Made by a program: the position numbers and the translations under genes | Shown: positions 11,208-24,438 of the stretch, one piece after another | Layout: every line of letters starts with the position of its first letter | Position numbering within the stretch: position 1 is the first letter of the stretch | Origin: Hemibagrus wyckioides | Lineage: Eukaryota; Chordata; Actinopteri; Siluriformes; Bagridae | Assembly: GCF_019097595.1 (NCBI RefSeq) | Contig: NC_080714.1 | Span: 3,234,259 to 3,298,258 of the forward strand | Reading direction: 5' to 3' | DNA: 64,000 nucleotides | Notes under the pieces: generated by a model | Database searches by the model: none | What the model was told of the DNA's origin: nothing | Seen by the model: the letters and a program-made list of their open reading frames with translations, nothing else

Positions 11208-11592
11208 ACCAGAAATATACACTTTTATCAGTAATGCAGAGACGTAATAAATAACACTAAATACGTCCTACAGCTTGGATGATTTCCAGGGAGAATTCAT
11301 TAAAGCCTTTTTTATATGGTAAAGTCTGACCATCAAATCTGTGGATCAAACCTGATTTGGATCAGTTCACCATCATCCCCCACAATCAGGGAATAAAACA
11401 CAACAATGCAGTAGATAAGAGCATAAAATATCAATATATGAAACACATTCAGAGTTTCAGCCTGGGTACCAATACTTATGGTGTTTTATACGTTTGAATG
11501 GACCATAGTGTATTTTACATCTTGGTGTGGTTCTTTAGTCATCATAGAACAGGAGACTCCAGACATCAGACTCCTGCTGCTACCATACATTT

Positions 11593-11748
11593 GGGTCCTT
11601 GCCTGAGGCCCTTAACCCTTCCTGGTCCAGGGGCACTGCATCATAGCTGCCCCTCTGCTCTGACTTCTGACCTCAACCTCTTTCCAAAAGCTGGGAAAAA
11701 ATTGTGCTGTAATGTATGTGTGGCAATAATAAAAGCCTTCTTCTTCTG
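11593..11748 (+). repeat. Truncated tRNA-derived SINE (family 1)
   Basis: The head is lost. The copy starts at GGGTCCTTGCCTGAGGCCC and keeps GGGGCACTGCATCATAGCTG and the tail GTGCTGTAATGTATGTGTGG, ending at AATAAAAGCCTTCTTC. Confidence 0.65.
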
Positions 11749-11814
11749 TTCTTTGGTCACACCATGAGTTCTGGAGGAGGTCACAATGAATCGCGTTGAT
11801 TGCAAGAAGTGTTT

Positions 11815-11965
11815 TTCAAAGACAATTTATCTCATTTATACAACTGAGCAGTTGAGTGTCTTACTCAAGGCCCCAGCAGTGGCATTTTGATGGTGCTGGG
11901 ATTTGAACTCAAAACCTCCTCAGCAGTTGCCCAACAGCTTCACCACTGAGCTATCTGAGCTAACC
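11815..11965 (-). repeat. Second tRNA-type SINE family (family B), reverse orientation
   Basis: It contains TTATCTCATTTATACAACTG, TTACTCAAGGCCCCAGCAGT and GGTGCTGGGATTTGAACTCA, ending at CACTGAGCTATC. This pattern is common in teleost genomes. A related copy lies at 60495-60650. Confidence 0.6.
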
Positions 11966-12389
11966 AGAACCAAAGGACAGAGCAGTAGAGCTACAGAGCC
12001 TTGAGACATTCTGCAGACCTTTAACAAGAAGCTGGATGTGATCAACAACATAATTGAAACTAGTTTTTAATATAATTATTTGGCTATTGTTTTTTAAATA
12101 CTAGCTCAAAAAGGTTTTCATTAACATTTATCCATATTCCTGACCAGTATATGAGAGATTTATCAGGACATTTTAGTTTTTTTCTTCAGGTTTGCTTTTG
12201 CTTTTTGAGTCATTTTATGGCATGTAGCATCAAACCAAACAGCAAATTCACACTTAAGTGGACTTATAGATATATTACATATGTATTAAGTGTTCTTGTG
12301 ATCAGTTTTGTCGAGATCCAGAGTCAACCCTTTGCTTGACTGTCTTAAAGTTAATTCACGCTACATTACTAGCTGCATTCTCGATGACA

Positions 12390-12535
12390 AAGGTGTCCAA
12401 TCTTATCCTGCAAAAGGTCTAGTAAAAGTCAAAATCAGCTGATTAATCAGGTGGAATCAGGTTTGATGTTCCTGCTTGATTGGAATGGAAACCTGCACCT
12501 ATGGGAAGACTGGACACTGCTGCTCTAATACATTA
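12390..12535. repeat. Interspersed repeat fragment
   Basis: It starts with GGTGTCCAATCTTATCC and ends with CCTGCACC...GGACACTGCTGCTC. This layout recalls a widespread short fish repeat. The assignment is from general pattern memory only. Confidence 0.4.
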
Positions 12536-13130
12536 GTAAGTTGTTAATAGCTGTTTTTTTCTGTACAGCTCTATTTTGACCTTTCACCTTCAGATCATTT
12601 TAGGAAAGGTGGACTGATTGGTCAGGTCAGGTAGGTTACAGCTGTTAGAAATGGCAAAATACTTCAAAACGGTTGCCATAGGAACCCGGAAACCTCCGAA
12701 CCACTTAAAAGACGCTTTCCACATCGCCAATTCCAAATTTATCCAGAATTTATTCAGCGTGAAACGATGAAAAAGTTTTGCCATATTAACGGAGCTATCT
12801 CCAGAGTCTGGCCATCTGTGCAGGACCGGCACAGATGCTTCAATTACAGACGTCCATCATCCATTAGGTCCATTAAAACTGCATTATACTCTAGCACATG
12901 TTGCCTCAAGGGCACCGTGACAGACCACTCGCTCTTCCCTAAATTTTCATTCGATTCCTGGGCAACACGTAAACTGGGATTATTCACCATCAGGAACCAG
13001 TGTGTGAAGGTTTCAGGTGGTTTTAAATGAAAAATATGACTGGCTAGAGATTTTGTCTATTTCGCAATCAAGTGCAGTGTATCAAGTGAAGGTTTTCTTC
13101 CTAGCACTATTACCTAACTGAAGGATCTGT

Positions 13131-13195
13131 GTGTGTGTGTGGGGGGGGGGGGACTTCCTTACTCACTCTTCTGTATTCTTATGTCAGAGGGGGCT

Positions 13196-13231
<36 letters not shown>

Positions 13232-13240
13232 CACTATAAG
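13131..13240 (+). promoter_or_regulatory. Core promoter region of the CCN1-like gene (TATA box 13235-13240)
   Basis: TATAAG at 13235-13240 follows a G12 run (about 13141-13152) and a CT repeat (13198-13227). It lies 310 bases before the ATG. Transcription from about 13265 would give a 5' leader near 285 bases. Vertebrate CCN1 genes are TATA-driven immediate-early genes, so the arrangement fits. I found no perfect SRF CArG box nearby. Confidence 0.45.
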
Positions 13241-13549
13241 GTGACCTGCTCCAGCTGTGTTCCTCCATAAAGCTCGACAAGCCACACACTCGCACCGGCT
13301 CTCTACGGATTTAAACTCCAGATTTCTAACTGGTGACTCAATTCCCAGAGCGAGAGGTGGAACAAAAACAAACTAAAAAAAAAAAAATAGGAGTCTATGG
13401 ATATCTTGACTGACTCTTTGAAGCTGCTTTACTCCTGGATTAATCCTTTTTAATCACTTGGAATATTAGAAATTCTTTTTTTTCTCCAGGATCTCTCTAT
13501 CCAGGAGGGTTCGAAAGCGTTTTGTCTGAGAAGTGTAAAGAGTGTTAGG

Positions 13550-15280
13550 ATGCAAGGAGTTGTGTGCAGCCTGCTGCTGTTTATTCTCGCTGCTGCTGGA
13601 GAAGTGAGTACACAAGATCCATTCAGACCTTTTTTTCTGTCAGGGTTAATGTGTTTTTTAGAAAAACAGCTTGTTTTTTTCAGGCAAATGCTTACCGTAA
13701 TTGACCGCTGCTTGAGATTTTGATTGAAAATTGACCATAATTATGTCCTTAAAAACAGGCAGGCTTTTCTTTACCAAGGATACAAATTATTCTAACGATT
13801 GTGGCTAACTTTGTGATATATCCGGTGTAGTGATGTGTAACAGAATATGTACTCAATATTCAGTGTTCTCACTCAGGGTCGTGTATTGGGACACAGCAAC
13901 AACAACAACAACAAGTGCAGAAAGGTGGTGCAAGGCATGTATGAAGTTCCCCGGGATTTAGTAATATAGTCAGGGCACTGGACTGGGTGGGTGGCGGACC
14001 TTGAAATCAAGCTCGTGGTTTGTTTATATTTTGGAAAAAGGAGTGAAGTCGTTAGAGCAGGTATGACGAACAAAATTATACAGCTGTGTGAGCAGGATTA
14101 GGAAATCCCTTCCATCTCCATCGATGAGGAATTCACAGACCGTCCCAGTATTTCAACCTATGGGCGAAGTAGTAGGGTATGTGTTCCTTCCTTTCCACCT
14201 GTAAGACTCTTCAGAAAAGCACCCTGTCAATATATTGACTTCTCTCCATCTCGCACCACGCTCAGACATTTTTACTACAAGTGAAAGCATGTTTAGGTCA
14301 CAGCTCTGCCGCTTGGTCGCACCCGGAGACAAGAAGCTAGAAGCTTGTGTCTCTGTGTCCTATATCTTTCTGTGTCAGTTTGCCTGCAAAAAAGCCTGTC
14401 ACAGTTATTTAGGAGATGATATCACTGCGAGCCCTTCCCTCACCTGCTCCTCCCTCCCTCTGCTCTGCTCTACCAGGTGGTGCGAGGTTGTCCGGGGCCG
14501 TGCTCCTGCCCCCTGATGCCCCCCTCGTGCCCGGTGGGAGTGAGCTTGGTGCTGGATGAGTGTGGCTGCTGTAAGGTTTGTGCACAGCAGTTTAACCAGG
14601 ACTGCGGCCCAGGGAAACCCTGCGACCATATAAAAGGCCTGCGCTGCCACCTAGGGGCTGGAGGAGACCCGCAGCGAGGGCTGTGCAGAGGTGAGAAGAT
14701 ATCATTGTTCCCTTTTTTTCTTACATTCAGTACAAAGAAATATTTTAGTTATAGTTCATTTTTCGTCTGTGCAACAGGATATTTTTTCAAACCAGAAACC
14801 AGGTTCCTCAGGAGTTCTTCTCTTCCTAAAGGTTCTACTCCGAACTCTGTTGCATAGGGAAATATTCTGTTGTAAGGTTCTTCCAGGAAGACACTGAAGA
14901 ATGCTTACTGGTGCTACGCTCAACTCTTCCTTACGCTAGATATTCTTTTGTCTGATTGGTTCAAGTGCCACAAGTTCCAAGTTGGTGCTGATCCTGACAA
15001 GCAGGAACGTTTGGTATGCTCTTAGAACAAATGGCTTTCATTTAGGATTCATCAACAGAACATTTCCTTCCAAGTAAAACCCTGTAGATGTTCAAAAACC
15101 ATAATAAAACCAAAAAGAACCAATATTTTGAGGTGTACCAGAGGTTCCTACTGAAGATAAGTGTGGAACTGCTAGGGCTGAAGAGTGAGGCTCAAAAAAT
15201 GCTCTTTAAATTGGTATAAGTAATTGAAAAAAAATGTGAACACCAATTATACGATTTGAAGCCAATCAATCAATCAATCA

Positions 15281-15318
<38 letters not shown>

Positions 15319-16487
15319 TGACTTAATCTGTGTATGTTTTCTCAGCTGATGCTCAGGGTCGGCCGTGCGAGTTCGGCGGTCACATGTACCAGCATGGTGA
15401 GGATTTCCAGCCCAGCTGTGAGCACCAGTGCAGCTGCATGGACGGCGTGGTGGGCTGCATGCCGCTCTGCCCCCACCGCATCCCCCTGCCGGCTTGGCAC
15501 TGCACCAACCCTCGCCTGGAAACGCTGCCGGGCCACTGCTGCGAGGAGTGGGTGTGCGACGACGACAATCGCATTGACGAAGAGCTGCGTGACTCAACAC
15601 CCACGCGAGTGCAAACCAACCACATCAACAAACTGCTGCATGCTTTCAGCTTCACGGACAGAGCTGGAGACACCTTCCAAGGTGACCGTGTGGAATTGGA
15701 TTTGAAACTTACACTCTAATCCCCTACTTTCATTTGCATACCGGAACCTGATTGGCTCTGAGAGTTTATGATGCAATAACAATCATTTTTCAAGTCTTTT
15801 AGCTCTTCATTGTAATCTGAACTTCCTCTGCTCTTCTGTTCCTGCAGAGTGGTCATCCCAAGTTCCGACCTCCGAGTGCGTTCCTCAGACCACAGACTGG
15901 TCTGAATGCTCCGCCTCCTGCGGCTTTGGCGTCTCCAGCCGCGTGACCAACATGAACCCGCGGTGTAAACTCGTCCGGGAGACACGTCTCTGTCGGATCC
16001 ACGAGTGCGATGCCGTGACGGCTGTCAGGGTAAGATGCAGCTCAAACGACAAGTGAAAATATCTTATAATGGAGTCAGATTTTATCAGATTACAATAATC
16101 AAAATATAAGAATGTCACCTTGCGCAAAATGTGCAGCCGTCACTAACGCAGCGGTTTGCCGTCATCTTCTTTTCTTTGTAGAATGGGAAGAAATGCAGAC
16201 GGACGCTGAGGTCCCACGAGCCGGAGCACATCTCGTTTGGAGGCTGTGTTACTGTGAGGCGGTACCGACCCAAAACATGTGGCTCATGCTCTGACGGTAG
16301 ATGCTGTCGTCCATCCCAGTCTCGCACCGTCCGCCTGCACTTCCGCTGTCCGGACGGACAGAACATCACGCGCAACATCATGTGGATCCAACGCTGTCGC
16401 TGCAGCAAGAGCTTGTGCAGAGCACACAGAGACGACTCGCCTCCTTCTGTTAGCCTGCACAACGACATCCACACCTTCTCACACTGA
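13550..16487 (+). CDS. ccn1: CCN-family matricellular protein, CCN1/CYR61-like (5 exons)
   Basis: Secreted matrix-associated signalling protein; CCN proteins bind integrins and heparan sulphate and affect adhesion, angiogenesis and growth. Exons are 13550-13603, 14477-14690, 15346-15681, 15848-16029 and 16182-16487, with GT-AG sites and phases 0,1,1,0 that join to 363 aa. Each exon carries one module, as in the family. Residues 1-18 are a signal peptide, 19-89 the IGFBP module ([12 protein letters not shown]), 90-160 VWC (GRPCEFGG to CCEEWVC), about 161-211 a linker, 202-262 TSP1 ([14 protein letters not shown]) and 263-363 the cystine knot ([14 protein letters not shown], ending HNDIHTF). 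GxGCCKVCA, VTNxNPxCxLVxETRxC and the NDIH end point to CCN1 rather than CCN2. The linker is shorter than in mammalian CCN1 (381 aa in human), so it may be one of the fish CCN1 paralogues (cyr61-like); which one cannot be told here. All modules look intact. Confidence 0.93.
15266..15318. repeat. (CAAT)n microsatellite just before CCN1-like exon 3
   Basis: About 13 tandem CAAT units that end about 30 bases before the exon 3 acceptor at 15344-15345. Length variation here could affect the branch-point region, but no effect is shown. Confidence 0.85.
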
Positions 16488-17253
16488 TGACACACACACA
16501 CACACACACAATCATCACCACCACCTCATTAACGGAGGAGGAGGAGTTTGATGGTTGAAAAAACGTTTTTTTTAAAAAAATGATTGCGTCCCGATTTGCT
16601 CACTTACACTATTTTTCTTTTTCTTTTACATACTTTTGAGGATGAAGCAAAACAGTGCGCTAGTAAGGGGACGTCACGAACACGTCACAAACACGTCACG
16701 AGCATGTCAAGCAACAAAAACAATACACTGTTGCCTAGTAACACACACTCACTTGTTGCATTTCAGGTAAAATCCACTAAATTCCCCTAAATGTCCCCTT
16801 TTTGCCCTTTTTTGCCCAGCAAATCATTCTGAAATCAACTGTAGATGAATTAAATTGATGGCAAAAATATTGCCACCCTTCTCATTTACCCCAGCAGTTC
16901 CTTGACCCCTGATATTAATAATCAATATAATAACTTTTTCTTCTAATCTTGGATACTATTTAGGATGGATAGGACAGTAGGTGAATTAGGACGCGGCAAC
17001 AATTTCGAGACGTATTTGGTGTCCGAAGTTCGCTACTTTAGCTTGTTTTTTGCACTGGCACAACGATGCTAATTCAGCTGACACTGATGATCTAGAATTA
17101 TTTACATAAATGAATACACGCTCGGATATTTATATATTTCTATACGTAAATGCTTGAGGCGACGTTGTTTAGTAAGCTTTGCGATTTTAGTAAGACGGAC
17201 AGTAACGATAGCAGCTACATGTGTGTTTTCAGCCTTTTTTAAAGTTAAATAAA
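16488..17253 (+). other. Probable 3' UTR of the CCN1-like gene
   Basis: It follows the TGA at 16485-16487. It holds a CA run (16491-16510), AT-rich stretches with ATTTA-like motifs near 17098-17140, and AATAAA at 17248-17253, giving a 3' UTR of about 0.75-0.8 kb. CCN1 messages are short-lived and AU-rich in other vertebrates, which fits. A second AATAAA at 19620 is possible but distant. Confidence 0.5.
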
Positions 17254-17811
17254 ACCTTAAATGGAATCCATGATACACAGGAGAGAATTCTGTCATGACC
17301 AACGCCATGAGGAAGAGTGAATTCTGAGCATCGGCAATCATCCAATCCCGCTCAGAGTCGGATCAGCACACATGAGAGCATAGAGATTCCGACCTGGACG
17401 TGTTTTCAGACGCTCTCGAGAGCACTATCATGTTAAAACCTCCTGAGCAGGACTGAGCTTCCAGGCTGTGAAAGTTCTGAAAAAAATGAACAATCCACTA
17501 TTTTCTTTAACTCCAGACACCAAGCAGGTCTTTAATAATTGATGACTTTTGAGAAGAATTCTGTCATTATTTTTTTCACCACAATGCGCTTCCTGTGTAA
17601 AGATGAGCACTGTGAGGAGATAAGACGAGAGCAAGACAAGATGTTCACCAGAAATGGAGACTTCTCTAAAAACTCCACCTTCACCAGAACTCCATCCACT
17701 CCACAGTGTAGAGCTTGCACTTTTTCTTTATGTGGACCTACAGAGAGGACGTTTCTCTTCCTGCTTCACCTCCAGCAACCAGAGAACGTCTTCCAGAGCT
17801 TTCTGTCTGAG

Positions 17812-18160
17812 TGTGTGTTAAAGTGTGTGTGTGTATTACAGTGTGTGTTAGAGTGTGTTTTAGTGTGTTCGTGTGTTTGTGTGCGTTAGTTTGTTAGTGT
17901 GCGTTAAAGTGTGTTTGTGTGTGTGTTAAAGTGTTTTATTAGTGTGTGTGTATTAGAGTGTGTGTGTTAGTTTGTGTTAGAGTCTGTGTATTAGTGTGTG
18001 TATTAGTGTGTGTTAGAGTTTGTATGTATTAGAGTGTGTGTATTAGTGTGTGTTAGAGTGTGTGTGTATTAGTGTGTGTAAGAATGTGTGTGTGTATTAG
18101 AGTGTGTGTATTAGTGTGTGTTAGAGTGTGCGTGTATTAGAGTGTGTGTATTAGTGTGTG
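17812..18160. repeat. GTGTGTTAGA/GTGTATTAGT minisatellite
   Basis: Irregular tandem units of the kind GTGTGTGTATTAGAGTGTGT and GTGTGTTAGAGTGTG. The whole stretch is G/T-biased on the + strand. Confidence 0.85.
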
Positions 18161-18910
18161 ATTCCTGCTGATCCACTGATAAGAAGCTGTACCGCTCAGT
18201 TACTGGTCCTCTGGAGGCTGGTTGATGTTGGGACCTGAACTGCTGGTTATTTACTGGATTTTTCCAGTAAATAGAAAGAGACTTTTTCAGTCGAAGCCAA
18301 GAAATAATTTTATGAAACATCAAAGAAACGATTAAACCACCTGACATAAACAATCTGAATAACGGTGACGTTAAGTTCTGTGTCTTTTTCGGTTATTCAT
18401 TTTGTCACGTCAGTAACAGAAATTAATGACTGTTGTGGCCAAAAATGCTTAAATGTTATTTGACGTGTGTATAATCTTAGCTATTTAAAGTTTGTACCCG
18501 AAATTGTCCCGTAACTCCACCTCTGCACTTTTTTTTTTAACCCCACAGCTTTACTGATTAGCTATGTTAATGCTAGCAAACTGATTATATCATAAAGCAG
18601 CAGTTACTCCGGATTTTTCTCTCATAAATCAGCTGATCACAATGTCACGATGACGTCATGGGATTTCAACCACAACCGTAACCGTAGCTAGCTAGCTCAT
18701 TTAGTTTTACGCAAAATGTAAGAAAAAAAGGCTGAAACAGATTCCTCAGTATTCTGTATTTGTGATGCTCTCATGCTTCCGGTGAATCTCGACAAGGTTT
18801 AGAGAAGAATTCATGAATTTATCGGTAATTATTCGTAATTCATTACATGTCTGTATTTTCTTCGTTACTTTCTATTTGTAGGCAGGAAGAACTTAAAGAC
18901 GTTAAAGATG
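18161..18910. other. Spacer with no gene seen
   Basis: Single-copy AT-rich DNA. A perfect TGACGTCA sits at 18651-18658. There is no coding signal beyond short chance frames. Confidence 0.4.
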
Positions 18911-18913
18911 TGG

Positions 18914-19178
18914 TTTTGTGGATGGATGGATGGATGGTTCGATGGATGGATGGATGGTGCGATGGATGGATGGATGGTTGGATGGATGGATGGATGGATG
19001 GATGGATGGTGCGATGGATGGATGGATGGTGCGATGGATGGATGGTTGGATGGATGGAAGGAAGGGTGGATGGATGGTTTGGATGGATGGATGGATGGAT
19101 GGATGGTGCGATGGATGGATGGTTGGATGGATGGAAGGAAGGGTGGATGGATGGTTTGGATGGATGGATGGATGGGTC
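18914..19178. repeat. (GGAT)n / GATGGATGGTGC tetranucleotide array
   Basis: About 265 bases of GGAT repeats interspersed with GGTGCGATGGATGG and GGAAGGAAGGGTGG variants. One segment of about 75 bases appears twice, near 19020-19085 and 19105-19165. The Met-Asp-Gly-Trp frames are repeat translations. Confidence 0.9.
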
Positions 19179-19499
19179 AGTCTGAGTGAAACACATCTTG
19201 TTGTATTTTGTGTTATTCAGTGTGTTTTTTTAACAGACTCCAGAAGTTTCTCCCTTCCTTGTGTGTGTTTTTTTACGTGGTTATTTGTGGAAAAGACTAG
19301 CGTGAGTCTGATGTAAGAGCGTGGAAGAGACTGTGTTGTTGTTGTTGTTTATTATGATATGATGATTATATAACTCTGTGTCTTGCTTTACCTGTTTGTA
19401 CAGTACACAGGCTTCACCCTTGGTGGAGTGACTGCTACTTTAGAGATTGCTCCATTTTTCGGGGCGTACTTTACTCCTACTTCAGTTCTCTGAGCTGCT

Positions 19500-19513
19500 C
19501 TCTTGTGTGTAGT

Positions 19514-19555
<42 letters not shown>

Positions 19556-19721
19556 TTACTATGTTCACCACATGTTGATGTTGACCTTCAGTGTTAAAGT
19601 ACAAGTGTCAATTACAGTAAATAAAGTGTTTAAAAGAAGATGTGTTTCTTTGATTCATTCGGTCAGATAGATAGAAAGAAAGACAGAGAGAGAGAGATAG
19701 CCATAAACAGATAGACAGAGA

Positions 19722-19755
<34 letters not shown>

Positions 19756-19760
19756 GAGAG
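19500..19760. repeat. (TG)n, polyadenylation-like signal and GA-rich tract
   Basis: TG run at about 19515-19552. AATAAA at 19620-19625 is followed by a GT-rich stretch. A GATA/GACA/GAGA tract covers 19662-19760. Confidence 0.7.
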
Positions 19761-19886
19761 TTTTCACTCCACACACAATATGACTCTGTAGTGCAAACAT
19801 CACACTTTCCTCCTAAATTCCCTACAGAGCTTTACCGTCTCCCTTCCTTTCCTTCCCCACCATACTATCCGGGCCTCCATTCCCCC

Positions 19887-19922
<36 letters not shown>
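19887..19922. repeat. (CA)n microsatellite
   Basis: About 17 perfect CA units following a C/T-rich stretch. Confidence 0.9.
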
Positions 19923-19924
<2 letters not shown>

Positions 19925-20151
19925 AAGTCAGAAGACTGTGTTACAGCACACAATGTTCACTTTTTTCCCCTGAATGAATGCAGTGGAACCGTCCATAATG
20001 TCTGAGGTGTGACTCTTACTACCAGACTGTTTCAGCTCAGAAGCTTAGGAGCTCTGCTTTAATCTGCACTTTCTTTTGCCTTCAGCGAATGTTTTTCAAT
20101 GTATTGTGACAAGTTTATATGTAATGTGTAGTTGTCCTTGTGTTATATACA

Positions 20152-20552
<401 letters not shown>

Positions 20553-20905
20553 CTATTCTTTTGCCTTCAGCATTCACTTCTCAAATTTTAACTATATCTG
20601 TAAATGGATAAAAATGTGACATGGTGTTCATTTATCAATACTAAATGAATTAATAATCAGTGCTGAGGTATAAGAGGAAGAAAGCACACACAGTAATAGT
20701 AACACTTTCTTTATCACACACCACTGTGGATGATTATTTTCCTAAAACTGCACAACCTGGAGGTTTTATTCCATATGAAATGACTGCTTTGAGGTGTTTT
20801 TTTTTCTTTTGGTGCTATAGTTTGAGAGGATTTTGTCTTGAGTAAAACACAAGGAAATGAATTGCAACCATCACCTGGGACACCAGGAAGAAACACCGTC
20901 CTCAT

Positions 20906-20911
<6 letters not shown>

Positions 20912-20968
<57 letters not shown>
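20912..20968. repeat. (CT)n followed by (AT)n
   Basis: Perfect CT units to about 20937, then AT units to 20968. Confidence 0.9.
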
Positions 20969-20971
<3 letters not shown>

Positions 20972-21424
20972 TGTCGCTGGCGTCACACGTGATGTAAAAA
21001 CCCAGCTGTAGTTGGTAGTATTTGCTCGGAGGGCGACGTCAACCCCTGAACCTAAAGGTCTATATATTTGCTCAGACGCAGTAATCGGTGCTGGTGAAGT
21101 GGATGTGGAGAGTTACAATGTCAAAGTTATCGTAAAGTTTACGTGGTGTCCCTTGACAACGAGAAGAATTTCACAAAGAGGAAAACAGACGTGTGCAGAT
21201 GTTGTGTGACGACGGAGAGACGAGGGTGTGCCTACGCCGTCTGCCTTCATTCATTCAGTGGAAAGCGTTATCTGATGTGACTTAGACGGAATCCAATCCA
21301 AGCTCTGTTTAAGAGCCGAGCAGCTGAAGATAAACACTTTTTTTTTTAAGTATGTGGTGCCAAAAAATAAATGCTTTGCTTTGGCCTACACTTTTCCTAC
21401 ACTTCATGGATGCTTTTTACCTAC

Positions 21425-21500
21425 ACAGTTCAATTCAGTTCAATTCAATTTTATTTGTATAGCACTTTTAACAATGAACACACAATATCACACAATAACA
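21425..21500 (+). repeat. Teleost interspersed repeat fragment
   Basis: Contains TTCAATTCAATTTTATTTGT followed by ATAGCACTTTTAACAATG, a phrase repeated throughout fish genomes. It lies directly before a reverse transcriptase remnant. Confidence 0.55.
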
Positions 21501-21540
21501 AGCACAAATACACAAAGTTACACTTTTTTTTTAATGGTAT

Positions 21541-21818
21541 TTGATATGCAAGTAAACGACTAGCCTTTATATATGATATTCAAACAGTGATAATGATTCT
21601 TTATTGGACTATCAACGTTACGTAACATATTTTAGTACATGGTGTGATGATCATTTTCTCCACCTGAACATTCCAAAGACTAAAGAACTGGTTTCTAGTT
21701 TCTCCAAAACACACATCTATCCCATTGTTGCTATCAACGGAGAGAGGGTTGAAAGGGTGGAGCATTTTAAATACCTGGGCATTACTTTGGATGATCATCT
21801 CAACTTTAATCAGCATGT

Positions 21819-21823
<5 letters not shown>
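21541..21823 (+). repeat. LINE reverse transcriptase fragment (L2/Rex1-like)
   Basis: The frame from 21604 reads WCDDHFLHLNIPKTKELVSS, then INGERVERVEHFKYLGITLD and DHLNFNQHV. This is the C-terminal part of a non-LTR reverse transcriptase (the NxxKTKE and FKYLGxxLD motifs). It breaks off abruptly into TATC repeats at about 21822. Not functional. Confidence 0.75.
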
Positions 21824-22825
<1,002 letters not shown>

Positions 22826-23560
22826 TGTGTGATTGATGATAATTCCAGCTAAGTGTGTGAGGTTTAGATTGTTATAAAGCTCTGCTGCTCTCTACTGGTG
22901 CTCTCTAGAAGTCACTGAAGCCCAGCATGTTTGTGTCTGAACTGAACGTGTAACTTTATTTACACACGTGACAGGAAGTAGAACACGTGGAAGACACGCC
23001 CTTGCTTTAAACCTGTCAGAAAATCTGAACTGACAGCATGTCAGATTTCACATAAAGTTAGCGAGTCAGAGAGAAAGAGAAATGGACAGAAAACTTGGTC
23101 ATAGAGTCGGGTTCAGTATTTAGAAGTCGTCTATTATTTTTTGATAAAGCAATATTTAGCACATTTCCTTCACTGATCTTTCACTGTGGCCCTTATAATC
23201 ATGTATTATTACACTTTATAAATAATTAACATTAATATTTCCCAGAATACCTATGAGAACATGTAAAACAGCACATTTAATCAGGACATAGAGGTCCACT
23301 GTGGTAGTTTTTGTTGTTATTTGCATCCTAAATGGTGTGATATGGAATATGTAATCACAATAATCTACATTTTCTTGATGAAAATATTTTTGTTGAAAAA
23401 AAAAAAAGTTTCTATAATTAATAACACTACAAAGGATATTTTTCCAAACATAAATCACCAAAGATAACAAGAAAATAAAACAAAAAATAAATAAATAAAT
23501 AAGTAAATAGTATACAAAATAAAATGGAACACATATAGGCACAAATAAATGTATAATAAT
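22826..23560. other. Spacer before LMO4, no gene seen
   Basis: AT-rich single-copy DNA. A - strand frame at 23216-23542 is hydrophobic and A/T-driven, with no family resemblance. Confidence 0.4.
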
Positions 23561-23600
<40 letters not shown>

Positions 23601-23652
23601 TTATTTCTATAATATCAACAACATCCCACTAACGTGATTTTTTTAATTTGAG

Positions 23653-23692
<40 letters not shown>

Positions 23693-23769
23693 TGCATTAA
23701 ACTTTGACATGGTTCATATAATTGATGTATAAATCCTCAACCTGAAAAATAAATAAATCAATCAATCAA

Positions 23770-23804
<35 letters not shown>

Positions 23805-23810
23805 ATCCAT
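23560..23810. repeat. (AAT)n, (ATT)n and (AAAT)n microsatellites
   Basis: AAT units at about 23562-23600, ATT units at about 23658-23692 and AAAT units at about 23768-23806. They border the GC-rich 5' end of LMO4. Confidence 0.9.
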
Positions 23811-23859
23811 AGGCAATAAATAAATAAAATAACTCAAATTCTCGTGAAATCCGAGGACC

Positions 23860-24240
23860 TGGCAACAAGTACGCCATTTCGAAAGCGAACCGTTGTTCCG
23901 TAGGCCACGCCCCCTCTCCCACCCACTCGTTCTCATTGGCCGTTGGGGCTACAACTTCTTTACGTCACCTCGCAGGCCAAGAAAAGAAAAAGGCGCGCGC
24001 GCACCGCCCGGCGGACAGAGTGGAATGAGAATAAAACGTGAGTTGTCGGTGTTTCTGGTCACAGACTCTTCTCTTTACACCGGAGCTTGTGCTGTTTTTT
24101 TTATTTGTTTGTTTGTTTGTTTGTTTGTTTATTTTTGCGTTCTCGGTGTCCGTTCACATGATGTTTAATGCTGAGACCCTTCCCAGTGTGCGCGCGTGCG
24201 CGCCGTAGTTCGGTCTCGAGACGCGCTGTGAACTAAAGCT
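23860..24240 (+). promoter_or_regulatory. GC-rich promoter region of lmo4
   Basis: The base composition changes sharply from AT repeats to CpG-bearing DNA. It holds GGCCACGCCCC (KLF/Sp-type) at about 23902-23913, an inverted CCAAT box (ATTGGC, 23935-23940), GGCGCGCGCGCACCGCCCGG near 23991-24012 and a second CpG cluster near 24186-24225. No TATA box is obvious, as expected for a CpG promoter. Confidence 0.5.
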
Positions 24241-24378
24241 TAGGAATTAAAATAGATTCTAGTTCAGTTTGACGAGCTGCAGATTCGGACACCGAAACAT
24301 CTGGGGGAACTGAAAACATCTGTCTCTCCTCCGGGTTTTATTTTATTCTTTTGTGAATTTGTGGGAAAAAGTTGAAAG
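24010..24378 (+). other. Probable non-coding first exon of lmo4
   Basis: A good donor (GAAAG|GTGAGT) lies at 24378/24379, downstream of the GC-rich block. The coding frame only starts at 26940, two bases into exon 2, so an upstream leader exon is required. The 5' end is uncertain by a few hundred bases. Confidence 0.4.
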
Positions 24379-24399
24379 GTGAGTTCAATTATAATAATA

Positions 24400-24404
24400 T
24401 TCAC

Positions 24405-24438
<34 letters not shown>

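Noticed and set aside
18843..19316. Met-Asp-Gly-Trp and Pro-Ser-Ile-His repeat proteins
   Set aside because: Translations of (GGAT)n on both strands with no flanking coding signal.
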